From positions 30,766,144 through 30,830,143 of the forward strand of contig OX485809.1 of assembly GCA_950295325.1 (NCBI GenBank): 64,000 nucleotides of DNA, in the 5' to 3' direction. Both the position numbers and the translations under genes were made by a program. Below, one piece after another: positions 46,401 to 57,045 of this stretch (positions are counted from its first letter, which is position 1; each line of letters opens with the position of its first letter). Source of the DNA: Polytrichum commune (taxonomy: Eukaryota; Streptophyta; Polytrichopsida; Polytrichales; Polytrichaceae). Under the pieces are notes generated by a model, which was not told where the DNA came from, searched no databases, and saw only the letters and a list, made by a program, of their open reading frames with translations.

Positions 46401-46745
46401 AACCTAACCTTGGAGCAACAAAAAGGAGGATGGAAGGAAGGAAAAATATTTTGTGAAACAACGGATCCCTCATCCTTAAGTAAGCAGGAGAGAGAGGAAA
46501 TTATTGCATACAAGCTTACCTCTCATCCATCCAACCTAATAAAGACCTTGACCACCTATCGGGTTGTGACCATATCATCTCAAACAAGCATCAACAAGGA
46601 CGGTCCACAATGAAGCAACCCACTTTGACGTGAAGGAATAAACTGAACGCGTCTCTAACTAAACCTAACACAAGCAACATCCATGATAACAACATTGGAT
46701 TGCTTTCCAAAAACGTCTTTGCACGAGCTTTATTCTCAAAAAGGG
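46000..46745 (+). repeat. Dispersed repeat L, copy 2 (contains a family K arm)
   Basis: Partner of 36025-36700. It includes the last units of the 180-bp tandem tract, CCTAACCTAACCTAACC (46393-46409), GGATCCCTCATCCTTAAGTA, and the K-like arm AGGAGAGAGAGGAAATTATT then ACCTCTCATCCATCCAACC. Confidence 0.65.
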
Positions 46746-47180
46746 TTTAGGGTTCCAACAATCGTAAACGTAAAATGAAAAATTCCACTCTCTCTCTATA
46801 TATATATACATATAAAAACTTTGATATTTTCGGGAAGGATATGGTCACGGAATCAGTGTTCCGGTGCAGGCCATCACTAGTATAGATGTGGGTGAGTGGA
46901 GCATGTGCTTTGGGGCATACGGGCGATCATTTGGCGAAGCTTGAGAGCATGTTGGAGGGGGTGGAGTTACTATTGGATTGTATTGTATTGGATTGCAGCA
47001 GTTACACACAAAGGCGCCTTTGGAGTGCATGAGGCCCGCATGAGAATGAGTGTGTGTGTGTGTGTGGTGGACATTATTTACTCCCATACATAAGTACATC
47101 ATACCATTCCCCCCTTGCAAGTACCTCCAACCGGTCCCCTCCCCGTTGTTGGTGTTCCTACTTTTCTTCCCCCCTCCCAA
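46746..47180. other. No gene; TA and GT simple repeats
   Basis: CTCTCTCTATATATATATAC at about 46790 and a (GT)n run at about 47050. No other feature. Confidence 0.5.
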
Positions 47181-47676
47181 GTACACCTTAAACTCCGTAA
47201 TATCAACCTCCATAATGTCCCACACTCTCTAATATCCCGAAACCTTAGGGAATGGATGTTCATAGATCAAATCTCAGTCCTTATTGTCACATTTTTCTCC
47301 CTTGTATCACGAAATATGTCATTAATGCAAACCACCAAAGAAGTCAAGCCACACCCTCACATTGCGCCATGTGTCAACATGTGGAGTGTCACCTTCTTAT
47401 TCTTCTTCTTTTTCTTCTTTTTCTTATGCCAGTTGTTGAATGTTGGTGCATGCGTCGCCACATCGTCCGGGAAGGCCAAGGGGAGTGGACCAGGCTAGCG
47501 TAGGTGACAGGAGAACGAATTCAAATTGTCCTCACATCTCCTTTGTGTTATTCCATAATGTCACATGCTACACTAATTCTATAGTATCACGCATCCATGT
47601 TAACACTACAAAATTCTGTAATATCACGTGCACTTTGGTTGCCACATGTGTGATACTACGGAGATTAGAGTGTACC
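47181..47676 (-). mobile_element. TIR element, family H, copy 2 (inverted, both ends present)
   Basis: Ends GTACACCTTAAACTCCGTAA and, inverted, GTACACTCTAATCTCCGTAG, each continuing as TATCA. CAA lies just outside each end (47178-47180, 47677-47679), a possible 3-bp duplication. The interior is colinear with 32296-32723 in reverse, including the TTCTTCTTTTTC pyrimidine tract. About 496 bp. Superfamily not assigned. Confidence 0.75.
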
Positions 47677-47735
47677 AATATCAACCAATCTTCAATATTG
47701 AAGTCTTCAACACCTGTAATATGCCATTTTGGCCA

Positions 47736-48479
47736 TCAAAAAAATAAAAAATTGAGGGGGGAGTGGGGCTTCACAAAAATGTGCTCTACAAAGTTCCCAT
47801 CCTTCACAGTGAAGGCTTCTCCAAAAACTTGTTTGTCACAAAATACAATGGCTGCAATTTGCAAATAGAAAAATAATTGGACTCCAATCTTGGCACTATA
47901 GCAGACACTTCCAACTTCCAATAACTCCTGCAATTTCAACTCTGCAACTTCGACCCAACACTGACTACAACTTCGGCTCGGTGAGCACAACTATATGTGA
48001 ACATGGACTTCCAAACATAAGTGGGTGAAGAGTGATCGCAGAAGTTGATTGAAACTTGATGCATTGATGCGGTGTCATTGTGCTAAATATGGATTGGACT
48101 AAAATTGTTGACACGCAAAAACCGGAGGACTTTGACTTTTGAAGTTTGGATGATGATTAAGTGCATTATGTAGGGAATCTAAATAATTTTAGTGCATTAT
48201 TTCATCACATGTACTTCTTCAATACAGTGAGACATCATATTACTTTCATATTCAATTAAAAAACGGCCAATATCAAGTTTTCTTTTGGTGAAGTGTACCA
48301 AAATAGTTTGAAAGGTTGAGTGAAGTGTGATCATTTTGAAGCCCTTCACATTGAAATGCATGTGCACACTTCAAACTTGAACACCCACAAAGGATTTTGG
48401 GCACAATCCGTTGAGATCCGAGGACCATTCTGTGAAGTTCCTCTAGATCGATCAGCAATTTTGGGTGTCCGTCTTGCAT
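47736..48479 (-). pseudogene. Protein-like minus-strand tract, unidentified
   Basis: A frame at 48273-48479 begins MQDGHPKLLIDLEELHRMVL and continues QRIVPKILCG. A second at 47736-47990 includes [39 protein letters not shown] and [15 protein letters not shown]. Both are on the same strand and have natural-looking composition. They are about 280 bp apart and could be exons or pieces of one decayed gene. No domain recognised, and no promoter or splice sites argued. Confidence 0.3.
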
Positions 48480-48499
48480 TTGAACCGCTTCATCTCTAA

Positions 48500-48634
48500 C
48501 TACACTTCTTTTCTTTCTTTTTAATCTAATTAGTGTGGACTTTATATTCGGAGTTATGTGTTGCTATGACTTATTCACAAACATTATCATTTTCTATCGA
48601 CTAAGTTATACCATATTCTTCGGTGTGCATACTA
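48500..48634 (+). mobile_element. A-prime type MITE, left part only
   Basis: CTACACTTC, then a pyrimidine-rich TTTCTTTCTTTTTAATC insertion, then TAATTAGTGTGGACTTTATA and TTCGGAGTTATGTGTTGCTA. It runs about 135 bp into the family A interior and stops exactly where the family B element at 48635 starts. Confidence 0.6.
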
Positions 48635-49525
48635 ACTACACTAAATATGATATCTAGTGCCACCGATTCTAATTGTTGTGCTCAATGCTAATTGCAAACT
48701 GCGGTATAGTGTCATCAACACTAAATGGTAACCCAACATCGTTTGTCATTCCATGTAAAATTTATGGGGGATTGTAGAATTATAGTGTTGCGATTACTGT
48801 CACTTACCAAGTGATTTTTCATCCTAATCTCAATCATCCATGACAATATTTCATCACACCTTGCTGACAAGAGAAAGTAGGGTTTTGGCCAATGGCTGCG
48901 TGAATGGCTGAACTCATTCATCATCCATGACAATATTTTTTCACTTAGTCATAAGAAGCATCATCCATAAAAGCTTACCATAGTGACACTAAATGCCATA
49001 TGACATTGAATATCATACCCAGGGAGTGCACTGTTCAAGTATTGTATTTATACATGTGGGTGCACAAAAGGGGTATTATTTAAAACAAGCATGTACAAAA
49101 TGTACGTACAAGAGACATATTGCTATTAAGCAAGAAGTAGATATACATGAGGCTATAGAAAAATATATGTAAAGTACGCATTTACGTGTTTACGCGTTCA
49201 AGTCAGACCTGGACCAAGAATCATGTGTTTTTTCATCCACTAAGTAACGACTTTATAACTAAAAATCCATGATTTGATATTATACATATAATAGGGCCAT
49301 ATATTTGCATTTCCACACATTTGTACACATGTTATATACAATTTCTGTATTTGTTTTTGGATCCTTGTGTACGTATGGAAATGTATTTTGAAGCAATGAG
49401 ATTTGTAAGTATATTGCTTGATTTTAGCAAAAATAAAATGTATACATGGGTATTTTAACAAGGGGCATGCACGCACGTGATGCTTGGTTTTAATGAATAG
49501 TGCACTCCCTGAGATATCATATTTA
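48635..49525 (-). mobile_element. CTACACTAAATA-group MITE, family B, copy 3, split by a hAT-like insert
   Basis: Reverse-oriented family B. ACTACACTAAATATGATATC, CACCGATTCTAATTGTTGTG, GTGTTGCGATTACTGTCACT, CACCTTGCTGACAAGAGAAA, AGCTTACCATAGTGACACTA and ATGACATTGAATATCATA follow in order. The insert at 49018-49513 splits the final terminal palindrome. Beyond it, ATATCATATTTAGTTACTTA passes straight into family A sequence instead of ending TTTAGTGTAG, so the end is fused to a neighbour. Confidence 0.8.
49018..49513 (+). mobile_element. hAT-like MITE, family Q, copy 2 (nested)
   Basis: Ends CCCAGGGAGTGCACTGTTCA and, inverted, CTCAGGGAGTGCACTATTCA. ATATCATA is duplicated exactly at 49010-49017 and 49514-49521. 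496 bp, AT-rich, non-coding. ATATTGCTTGATTTTAGCAA and the right end tie it to the 1.23-kb copy at 29320, of which it is a deletion derivative or a relative lacking the coding cargo. Confidence 0.9.
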
Positions 49526-49672
49526 GTTACTTATGTTATTTGGTTAAAAATTGATGCTCTCTGGAAAATCATTTGAGTTCTACCATCCTCAAACAACATG
49601 TATGGACTTTGTTGGTGGGAAATGAAATACGTAGTAAAATGTCATAGCATTGTGTATTTCTAGATGAGCGAT
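49520..49672 (+). mobile_element. Family A MITE fragment, fused to family B copy 3
   Basis: ATATTTAGTTACTTATGTTATTTGG corresponds (shortened: TTAGTTACTTATGTTATTTG) to the family A left subterminal region. ACATGTATGGACTTTGTTGG, TGAAATACGTAGTAAAATG and TCATAGCATTGTGTATTTC correspond to its right half. The right terminal palindrome is missing. Confidence 0.55.
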
Positions 49673-49699
49673 AAAAGAAAAGAAAAACAACTTTGATTT

Positions 49700-50060
49700 T
49701 GCCACTACGGTGAATTATGATGTTGCTCCGTCTTCAAGTTGGTCTAGAACGGACATTATAAGGATTAGAGGGTCCCTGAAGACTATTGCCCCCTTTTTAA
49801 GGTGAACACCTTGAATGCCATGGACAAGCCGGTCGGCACCTATCTCCCCCAAGGGCAAGCCCCTGAGTTCCCACATGGTTGGTTGGAAATATCCGGTCCA
49901 AAGAAATACTCCCACTGTGACTGGGTGGATTATAGGCTCCATGGTGCACCAGAAATCAAGTGGTAGGAAGGTCACCCATCCAAGTACTATTTCGTCTCGT
50001 GCAACTTTATCTCAAAGTTCCCATGGAATACAATTTAAGGCCTTGGGTTAAGCCACCACA
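49700..50060 (-). mobile_element. 5S rRNA-derived SINE or retroposed 5S pseudogene
   Basis: On the minus strand, 50026 down to 49970 reads CCATGGGAACTTTGAG, then ATAAAGTTGCACGAGACG, then AAATAGTACTTGGATGGGTG and ACC. This lines up with the middle of eukaryotic 5S rRNA (CCATCAGAACTCCGAAG, TTAAGCGTGCTTGGGCGAG, AGTAGTACTAGGATGGGTG, ACC), including the internal promoter box C. After GGTGACC the similarity to 5S fades and a body of about 250 bp follows, open over 86 codons (49715-49975) with no known domain. A 5S-like head on an unrelated body is the layout of 5S-derived SINEs. Tail and target duplication were not found. Confidence 0.6.
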
Positions 50061-51800
50061 TAGTGGGTGACACGAAATACCATCGACAGTGTAGTGACCA
50101 TAGGTTATGACCACCACTTTTAGAATTCTCTCATTAATTCACACACAAATGGTAGTCCCACTTCATTCTACAGAAGGTCACCAGAAATAGAAGTGGCGAT
50201 GTCAAAAGATGTACGAGGAAGTGAAATGAAATCCTACATGTCCAAAAGAGGATTAAGTCCAACGGTCATTCAAATTTTGCAGTGAGAGAATCCAAATAAG
50301 TTGTCTCAACAAAATATGTCAAGATGATAATATATCTATACTACTATGTATTTTTAGCATATTTGTTTCTTTGTTATCAACACTACGTCCCAATCTAAGT
50401 CCAATTTACAATATGTCCTATGACTAAGGCTGAGAAAAAAGTGTGGATGATGTCTTCAAAATCACATTCATACAATCATGATGCTCAAGAATCTAGATGA
50501 GCCTCGTAAATCAAAGGTTATAAAAGCTTGACTTAAAAGGATCATAAGATAACGACTTAATTAGCATATGTGAGAGAAAATAGTTTGTCAAAAGTGGTCA
50601 CTCAACTTTGTGCTTTTCAATTTATGAGAGTCCAACGAACAAAACGGCTCACATGTGGAAGTTATAACAAAACTTCAGGGGTGGGTTATTTTTTTGTCTC
50701 TCTTTGATGTTTTCATAAAGTCATGCTGGTTCTTTCCAAAAAAGAAAAATGATAATTTATGGTTCTTTCCAAATAGATTTTTATTTAAATGCTAGTTTAT
50801 GGTTCCTTCGTCCTTTAAGGGTTTATATGGAATTATATATGTTTGAAAACAAAGTCTGGTGGGCCAAGGTTAAAAAGAAGGCTCTAACCTTAAGGTAGTT
50901 GTCCCATCCCCGACCAATTAAGCAATTTAGCATGTTGGCGCATTGCTCATGGAGAACCATCGGTTAGTTACAGATGAACCAGTTGAAGTTTGAGACTTCA
51001 GGATAATTATCGGTCATTCTAGAGGAATCTATGGAATATACTCCAAGTGAATAAAAGCATAACCGGAAGATGTCAACACGTCACCGGCTGGACTTGGAAT
51101 CACTAGGATCTTGACCGACTATGCCCCAAAACTTCCCAGCCACTGTATTGGCAGTTTGTGTAGGTATGAAATGATAAGGATAAAATACTTCCTCATGTAG
51201 AGAGATAGAAATCAAAATCAAATCGTTTATTTTCATAACGTTTCTCACAATAACAATATCACCGTGAAATTCTTAAACGGATGTATTCTCCTCGACCAAT
51301 ACTCGTAATATAAGCCACCCTACTTCCTATCGCCAATCGTTTACAAAACCGAGAATGCTTAACAATGGTTCTCGCAATCGGTAAACATAACTCTTAATCA
51401 TGCTTACAATCCAGACCTAATTGTCAACTTCGCACTGACATTCGACTAAGTTGGATTTTGACCATGCCATGTCAGCGATACCAAATATAGATATTATGTT
51501 GCATGGAAATAAGTCGCCTAAGTATGTGAAGATGCGAAAATGGGGTGGTGGTCGGGGATGGGTCGGCCACCTTCCATGTGCAGCCATGCAAAGCTGAATC
51601 TAACTTCTTCTTCGGTGACTTAGAAGGTGCATTGAATGACTGGTATCCAAGGAAGGCCGGTGGTTGGGTGGGTGGGTGGTTGGCAAGAGCCGTGTGGCCC
51701 GTAAAACCCAATGCCCTAATATTAGGCCCGGACCTTCACCGGGTAGGGTATCACGGCTAGGGTTGCCGGGCTCCATTCTCCACCCACGCCCTGCACAAAA
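50061..51800. other. No gene or repeat recognised
   Basis: 1.7 kb of apparently unique sequence. The GC-richer part near 51540-51790 carries overlapping frames on both strands (71-103 codons) with GGTTGGGTGGGTGGGTGGTT-type simple sequence and no domain. Confidence 0.5.
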
Positions 51801-52303
51801 GGGCCACTTCACACACGAGCCAAGAGCCGTGACCATGGAATTGTGAGAGCCCAAAAGAAAGTGTCGCAAAAGCCGTCCCAAGTCACCTCCGAAATCATGT
51901 CGTGTGGTCACGGACCCTCAAGTGTAGTGTGAAGTCATATGTGGCCGGGCCCTTAACCAAATGCTATTTCAATGAATTTCTATTCATGCGGGCCCCTCAC
52001 GCACGTCAAAGTAGAATAAATCAACGGTTGTGAGCGTTCAAGGTGCTGTGGTCTCTCGGTTTTGTGTTAGGCTTGCCTCCAAGAGGTGGTTTTTGAAAAT
52101 AATCCATGTGACCATGAAACATGATCCATTTGATGACATGTAGGGATCCACGTAGACTCTACATCCATCTTGCATTCACATACTTCGTCGGTCCCTCAAG
52201 CATAGTGTGAAGCAGAGAACTTGGACTAGCTCTGCCTTTTCCACCAATGAGAGTGCTTGGAGTGTAATGGTCACGGGCTCTCAATCTCGTGTGTGAAGTG
52301 GCC
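51801..52303 (+). mobile_element. Family C PIF/Harbinger-like MITE, copy 2
   Basis: GGGCCACTTCACACACGAGC and, inverted, GGCCACTTCACACACGAG. Its 503 bp and its order equal the copy at 42015. TTA is present on the right (52304-52306), but the left flank reads AAA, so the target duplication has changed or the left junction is altered. Confidence 0.88.
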
Positions 52304-52324
52304 TTATTTATAAGGTAGATGGGT

Positions 52325-52710
52325 CTTAAGTGGCTCGTTTTCTTAATCGGAACCCTATATGTGATTGGTGTGTGGTTCGGTGAGGATCAAAGAGTAAACG
52401 TTTTAAAGACACGTGCTAAAAGAGCTTGTTATTATTATTAACCTCAAATATAGATACCCACTCTACACACAATTGGGAGGACCTATGTATCCAGTTTAAA
52501 CAATCCACAAACATGCACTTCCAATAACCATAACTAAATCAAAGGAGGTCTGATTTTCAATATGATCATTGCATACGTCTCATCACATATTTGCTAATGC
52601 AACTTTTTCTTTTTCTTCTCTTTTATTTTGTGTGGAAATATAATCCGTAGAAGTTGGAGAACATTGAAAATGAACTTAATAACACCCACATACCTTAAGG
52701 ATGAGGGCCA
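52325..52710. repeat. Dispersed repeat O, copy 2
   Basis: Partner of 35105-35490: GGTGTGTGGTTCGGTGAGGA, GGGAGGACCTATGTATCCAG, ACAAACATGCACTTCC, ATAACTAAAT, GGTCTGATTTT, AATAACACCCACATACCTTA. It has a pyrimidine-rich insertion (CTTTTTCTTTTTCTTC) that copy 1 lacks. Confidence 0.65.
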
Positions 52711-53175
52711 CTTTCCACTAGAGCTTGAGGGCACTTGAATGAAGGTGTACAAATTAAGTGATTTGTCAAGAAGTTGGAAATGGTCCAAGTTCACTTTACA
52801 CTATAATTTGTAGGTTTGAGGGAATGAAGAAACTCAAATGGATGAAATTTTTACATGGAAGGAAGGGGATATTGTTCTATGGTCTACTGAAAATTGTGTT
52901 GGGTCCATTGAAAGGATATGTGTGTCTAATGAAAAAACTAGGGATTGTGACAATCGATTGAATTATCATTGGCTTCTAAGAATATTGTATTTGTCAAAGT
53001 GAGGACTTGAACCCAAACATGAGTTGTGGTCCCTTAACATGGTCCACTCTCACTTTACACTAAGCTCGAGGGCCTAACGATTGCAAAATTGGACTTATAT
53101 ATTTTCCACAATATGGTCTTTGGATGATTTTCATAATTACAACTTTTAGTCCATGTGCAAACTGGCCTTGAGTTT
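52711..53175 (-). mobile_element. Degenerate, inverted family C-related element
   Basis: GGGCCACTTTCCACTAGAGC, GGTCCAAGTTCACTTTACAC, GGATGAAATTTTTACATGGA and TCACTTTACACTAAGC sit in the reverse of the family C order, and the far end has ATGTGCAAACTGGCC. Very diverged, ends approximate. Confidence 0.5.
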
Positions 53176-53203
53176 ACACTGTGGGTACAAGACCATGTGG
53201 TAC

Positions 53204-53577
53204 ACTACATATGATATTTAGTGTCATATGGTATTTAATGTCACTATGATAACTTTTCGGATGACACTTCTTATGAATAATTGAACGAATATTGTCATGG
53301 ATGATGGATGAGGTCATCCGTTGGCCAAAACCTTACCTTCACTTGTCAGCAACTTGTGATGAAATATTGTCATGAATGATTGAAATTTGGATGAAAAATA
53401 ACTTGGTAAGTGATAGTAATTGCAACATTGTGAATCTATAAACCCCAAAAAATCTACAAGGAATGACATATAATGTTGGGTTAACATTTAGTGTCGGTGA
53501 CACTATACTGCGATTTACAATTAGTATGGAGCAAGACAATTAGAATTGGTGACACTAAATCTCGTATTTAGTGTAGT
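53204..53577 (+). mobile_element. CTACACTAAATA-group MITE, family B, copy 2 (near full length)
   Basis: Starts ACTACATATGATATTTAGTG (4 bp shorter than the consensus) and ends ATCTCGTATTTAGTGTAGT. Interior TCACTATGATAACTTTTCGG, TTGTCATGGATGATGGATGA, TTGTCAGCAACTTGTGATGA, TTGGTAAGTGATAGTAATTG, AGTGTCGGTGACACTATACT, GAGCAAGACAATTAGAATTG. The most complete uninterrupted family B copy, 374 bp. Confidence 0.88.
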
Positions 53578-54089
53578 TCATAGCACCTACCAAGGTGGGG
53601 AGTGAAAATGTTGATTCCCATGCATAGCACAATGATTATTGATTCTAGTCACGTTAACAGGTGAATTGGAGTCAAAGACCCTGAACTAGTCTAGGGAAGT
53701 TAGATTAGGATGAATAAGCAACAAACCTACATGGGGCTTGTATTTACCGCATCATGTGGTAAGTGTTGGGAAACAAAACGCTCCAAGAACTAAGACACTT
53801 CATAACCGCATAGCTAGCAAAACTATAGACCCAAGGAGTTTACACCAAGGTCTAGGTCTAAGGTACGAGAAAGTGAAGCGACACAAGGTGATGTGGCATC
53901 ATGTTTCCCCCATCCTCGTTCAAAAATAATACTTACCCTAGTTTGAGAAACCAATATTCATGCTTGGGTCCAATATGGAGTTTTCAACGTTTGGTCCTTC
54001 GAGGGATGTTTTGGACCCTGAGTTTCTTGAACCCAAACACAAATACAAGTCGGGGCTTGATTCGGTTACTCGTGCTAGACAAACAATTA
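53578..54089. other. No gene or repeat recognised
   Basis: Unique spacer with frames of up to 68 codons. Confidence 0.5.
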
Positions 54090-54589
54090 GGGCCACTTCA
54101 CACATGAGCGAAGAGCCGTGACCGTGAAATTGCGAGAGCCCAAAAGAAAGTGTCCAAAGGCCATCTCAAAACACCTCCAAAATCATGTAGGTGTGGTCAC
54201 GGACCCTCAGGTGTAGTGTGAAGTCGTATGCGCACGGGTCCTCAACCAAATGCTATTTCAATGAATTTCTATTCATGTGGGTCTTCACACAACATAAAAT
54301 AAAATAAATCAACGGTTGTGAGCGCTCAAAGTGCCATGGTCTCCCAGTTTTGTGTTAGGCCTACCTCCAAAAGATGATTTTTGAAAATAGTCCACGTGAC
54401 CATGAAACATGATCCATTCGATGCCATGTAGGAGTCCATGTAGACTTTGCATCCATGTTGCATTCACATACTCCCTTGGTCCCTCAAGCGTAGTGTGAAG
54501 TGAACTTGGACCGGCTCCGTCTTTTCCACCAATGAGAGTGCTTGAAGTGTACTGGACACGGGCTCTCAGTCTCGTTTGTGAAGTGGTCC
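54090..54589 (+). mobile_element. Family C PIF/Harbinger-like MITE, copy 3
   Basis: GGGCCACTTCACACATGAGC at the left, CTCGTTTGTGAAGTGGTCC at the right, TTA at 54087-54089 and 54590-54592. 500 bp, colinear with the copies at 42015 and 51801. Confidence 0.9.
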
Positions 54590-54991
54590 TTATCTTTGAG
54601 TGTTGTGTGGTTGAGTGTGGATTTAAGAAGAGACACCAACGAAGGATATGTTTAACTAGACGTCCGCCTACATAATTCAAATTTGTAAACTATCATAAGT
54701 TTCATTGAAGGGGGTGGGGCTATATGATCTTTCAATAGTAAGAGAATATTCACTTTGTTGACAAATAATATATCTAAAATAAGGCATGGAAATCATGAAG
54801 AGAACGGCTAAGGTCTCCATTTAGAATTGCTAATCTTATGGTAACCATCACATGTTTAATATCATACGAGAACGGATGCATAGCTAAAGGTATATGGCTC
54901 AAGTACAACTACCTTACTATCTTACCGTGGGTGTGGCCCACATGGGATTGAGGAATAATGACTTACAATGGACACTTTGAGCATGCCAATA
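54590..54991. other. No gene or repeat recognised
   Basis: Spacer between two MITEs. Confidence 0.5.
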
Positions 54992-55196
54992 CATACACAT
55001 ATTGTATTTAGTGTCACTTCATATTCGGAGTTACACGATGCTATAACTTCTTACTATCAATGTATTTTCTTACCAAGCGAAGATGTCAATGTTTTGTAAT
55101 GTCCAAATAACCAATCTGACCTTTGTTGACAAAAGATAATTACAACATTGCGTAATTCCAAATAGTAAGTGACACAAAAGACAATATTTAGTGTAA
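54992..55196 (+). mobile_element. CTACACTAAATA-group MITE, family A, copy 5
   Basis: CACATATTGTATTTAGTGTC, ACTTCATATTCGGAGTTACA, GATGCTATAACTTCTTACTA, TTACCAAGCGAAGATGTCAA, AATGTCCAAATAACCAATC, GCGTAATTCCAAATAGTAAG, ACAATATTTAGTGTA. The outermost CTACAC is decayed at the left. Confidence 0.75.
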
Positions 55197-55700
55197 AGAC
55201 AATGAGATAATGTGTTTCAAATTATCATGTAAAATCACAAAAAAGTAGCAATTCCATAAGAAGGCGGATGCAAAGAGCATCATAAAGTCCAACATCCCGT
55301 GATTTAGATATTGTCAACGGAAGTCGAGTTTTGTTGTCATTGTTGTTGTTGTTTAGTTACAATCTAGAGTGATAATAGATTGCCCCAAATTTCCTAAAGT
55401 GGACAATGGGGAGCGTCAAGTAATTGTATCATTTAACCAATGAGTTTGTGTTGTGTCTCAATCATGTCCTTACTAATCATTTGTCCTTACTAATCATGTC
55501 AACTAACGTGCATTGTGTCAGGATTTAGCCATGGACGGAATCATGTGCTTTTAGCTTCATTGCATGTAAGCTTAAATGAAAACGTTGGGAACCATACGTA
55601 ACGTGGAGATGGCTGCCTAACACATTTGAATTAGCTTCAATGACCTCAAATTAGGCTAACCGTGTCTAATTGAAATGTACGAAAACACAAGTATGTTCAT
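55197..55700. other. No gene or repeat recognised
   Basis: Contains a short GTTGTTGTT run and an internal ACTAATCATGTC/CTAATCATTTGTCCTTA duplication near 55470. Otherwise unique. Confidence 0.45.
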
Positions 55701-55898
55701 CAATTTTCCCATGTAGTGTGTGTTACTATTCGGAGGCATGCAATGCTATAACTATTTGATGAGAATGCAATGTTTTACCCAACAAAGTTATTTATAAGTT
55801 GTGATGTCCAAACGGCATAAATTGAACTCATGAGTACGAGGTTATTGCATTGTGTAACTTCGAACTCTAACATGCACCAAATGGGATAATCGGTGTAG
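55701..55898 (+). mobile_element. CTACACTAA-group MITE, subfamily A-prime, degraded
   Basis: GTAGTGTGTGTTACTATTCG, GGCATGCAATGCTATAACTA, AATGTTTTACCCAACAAAG, GATGTCCAAACGGCATAAAT, GCATTGTGTAACTTCGAACT, GCACCAAATGGGATAATCGG, TGTAG. It is immediately followed by a family K-like arm. Confidence 0.6.
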
Positions 55899-56040
55899 TT
55901 TGGATGGATGAGAAGCAAAGTTTGTTCATGCACTTGAGAGGATACTATTGCATGTGATCGTTCTTCTCATCCATCTATGTTGAAGGCCTACCCCTTATAG
56001 ATTTGTGGACGATTCATTTCAAATGTGACTCACTAGGAGG
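55899..56040. mobile_element. Family K fragment
   Basis: GGATGGATGAGAAGC, TGTGATCGTTCTTCTCATCC and ATCTATGTTGAAGGCC, then GTGGACGATTCATTTCAAAT, recall the arms and core of K copies at 24813 and 38575. Confidence 0.4.
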
Positions 56041-56082
56041 TGCAAGCACAATAAAGTGGACAACTCTAGACCCTTGCACATG

Positions 56083-56530
56083 TTTAAGTGGAAGCGATTC
56101 AAAACGGTATACTAACTTTGAATTTTGTAGAAATATACCATACAAAGTTCAAGAACATATTAATGTACAAAGCCAAACAAGTATTGTTGACAAAAAAAAT
56201 CCCAAATAAGTCTACATATTTTAGAAGAGAGTGCCAGTGGTGTGCAAGTGGTGATATTTGAACAAGTAATTGTCATAATTTTGCTTTAAATATAATCAAA
56301 TTCCATTGAATTTATTATTTTCTACAAAAAGATATGATGATGACCTCAAGTGTCTAATGAATTCAAGGAATATGGGGGAAAAAAAATCCAAGCTCAAAAT
56401 AGTCAAGGTCATGAAATTACGTCCACAACCACATCTATCCATTTGCTTATGTGCATTACTTTTAATGATAACTTTTGAAATTTTTATTATTGGTATTCTA
56501 CATTTGAGTACTTAACTCAACAATAGAGGT
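56083..56530. repeat. Dispersed repeat P, copy 2
   Basis: Partner of 7795-8252. AAAACGGTATACTAACTTTG, ATTTTAGAAGAGAGTGCCAG, TGGTGTGCAAGTGGTGATAT, TCAAGGAATATGGG, AAGGTCATGAAATTACGTCC, TTAACTCAACAATAGAGG. Confidence 0.65.
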
Positions 56531-56697
56531 GTCTAATTGGTCTAGACATAACATTTTAGATACTAAAATTAGTTTCAACAGATGTTGTTTAAATCGAAAC
56601 TATTTCCAATGTCTAAAATGAGCAATCTCCGAACGGCATACTATTCAAGGTGTTATCATTGAATGAAGGGCAAGGTAAGCTCCTATACAATAACTTA

Positions 56698-57045
56698 GAG
56701 CCACTTCACACACGAAACCCGAAGACCTGTGGCTATTGCATTCTAAGAATTGTTATTGGTCGGAAAGGCTGAGACCGTATAAGTACATTTCACAGTGGAA
56801 AAGGTGGCCTAAGGGCCCAAACAAGTTATCAAGGATGAAAAAGTCTACATGAATTTCCACATGGTAGACCATAAATAATGTTTCATGGTTTGTCAAAATT
56901 TGCGTCCGGCCCATCTCTAAGAGGTAGGTTGGCGCAAATTCCAATAGAGCATCAATGGTACAACCTTTGGATGATAATTCAAGGATTTTGAAGAGCCATG
57001 GCCTAATGGTTTCTGCGTGAACATGCCCTCAAAGGCCACTTCACA
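56698..57045 (+). mobile_element. Family C-related element, left end clear
   Basis: After TTA (56695-56697), GAGCCACTTCACACACGA matches family C termini. Inside, AAGTCTACATGAATTTCCAC and ATGTTTCATGGTTTG resemble an inverted family C core, and GAACATGCCCTCAAAG marks the probable right side before repeat J starts. Boundary approximate. Confidence 0.5.

Noticed and set aside
46393-46409. CCTAACCTAACCTAACC as a telomere-like repeat
   Set aside because: The period is 5 bp, not the plant CCCTAAA unit, and there are only three units in the middle of a dispersed repeat.
46845-47225. 126-codon minus frame with a THTHTHTHS run
   Set aside because: The Thr-His run translates the GT microsatellite at about 47050, and the frame overlaps the family H end.
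47115-47498. 127-codon frame with a long Phe run
   Set aside because: The Phe run translates the TTCTTCTTTTTC tract of family H. It is transposon sequence.
47440-47868. 142-codon plus-strand frame
   Set aside because: Half of it is the family H transposable element read through its right end, and the rest is antisense to the protein-like minus-strand tract.
52990-53025. B-box-like GGGTTCAAGTCC on the minus strand
   Set aside because: No A-box at the right distance, and it sits inside a decayed family C-related element.
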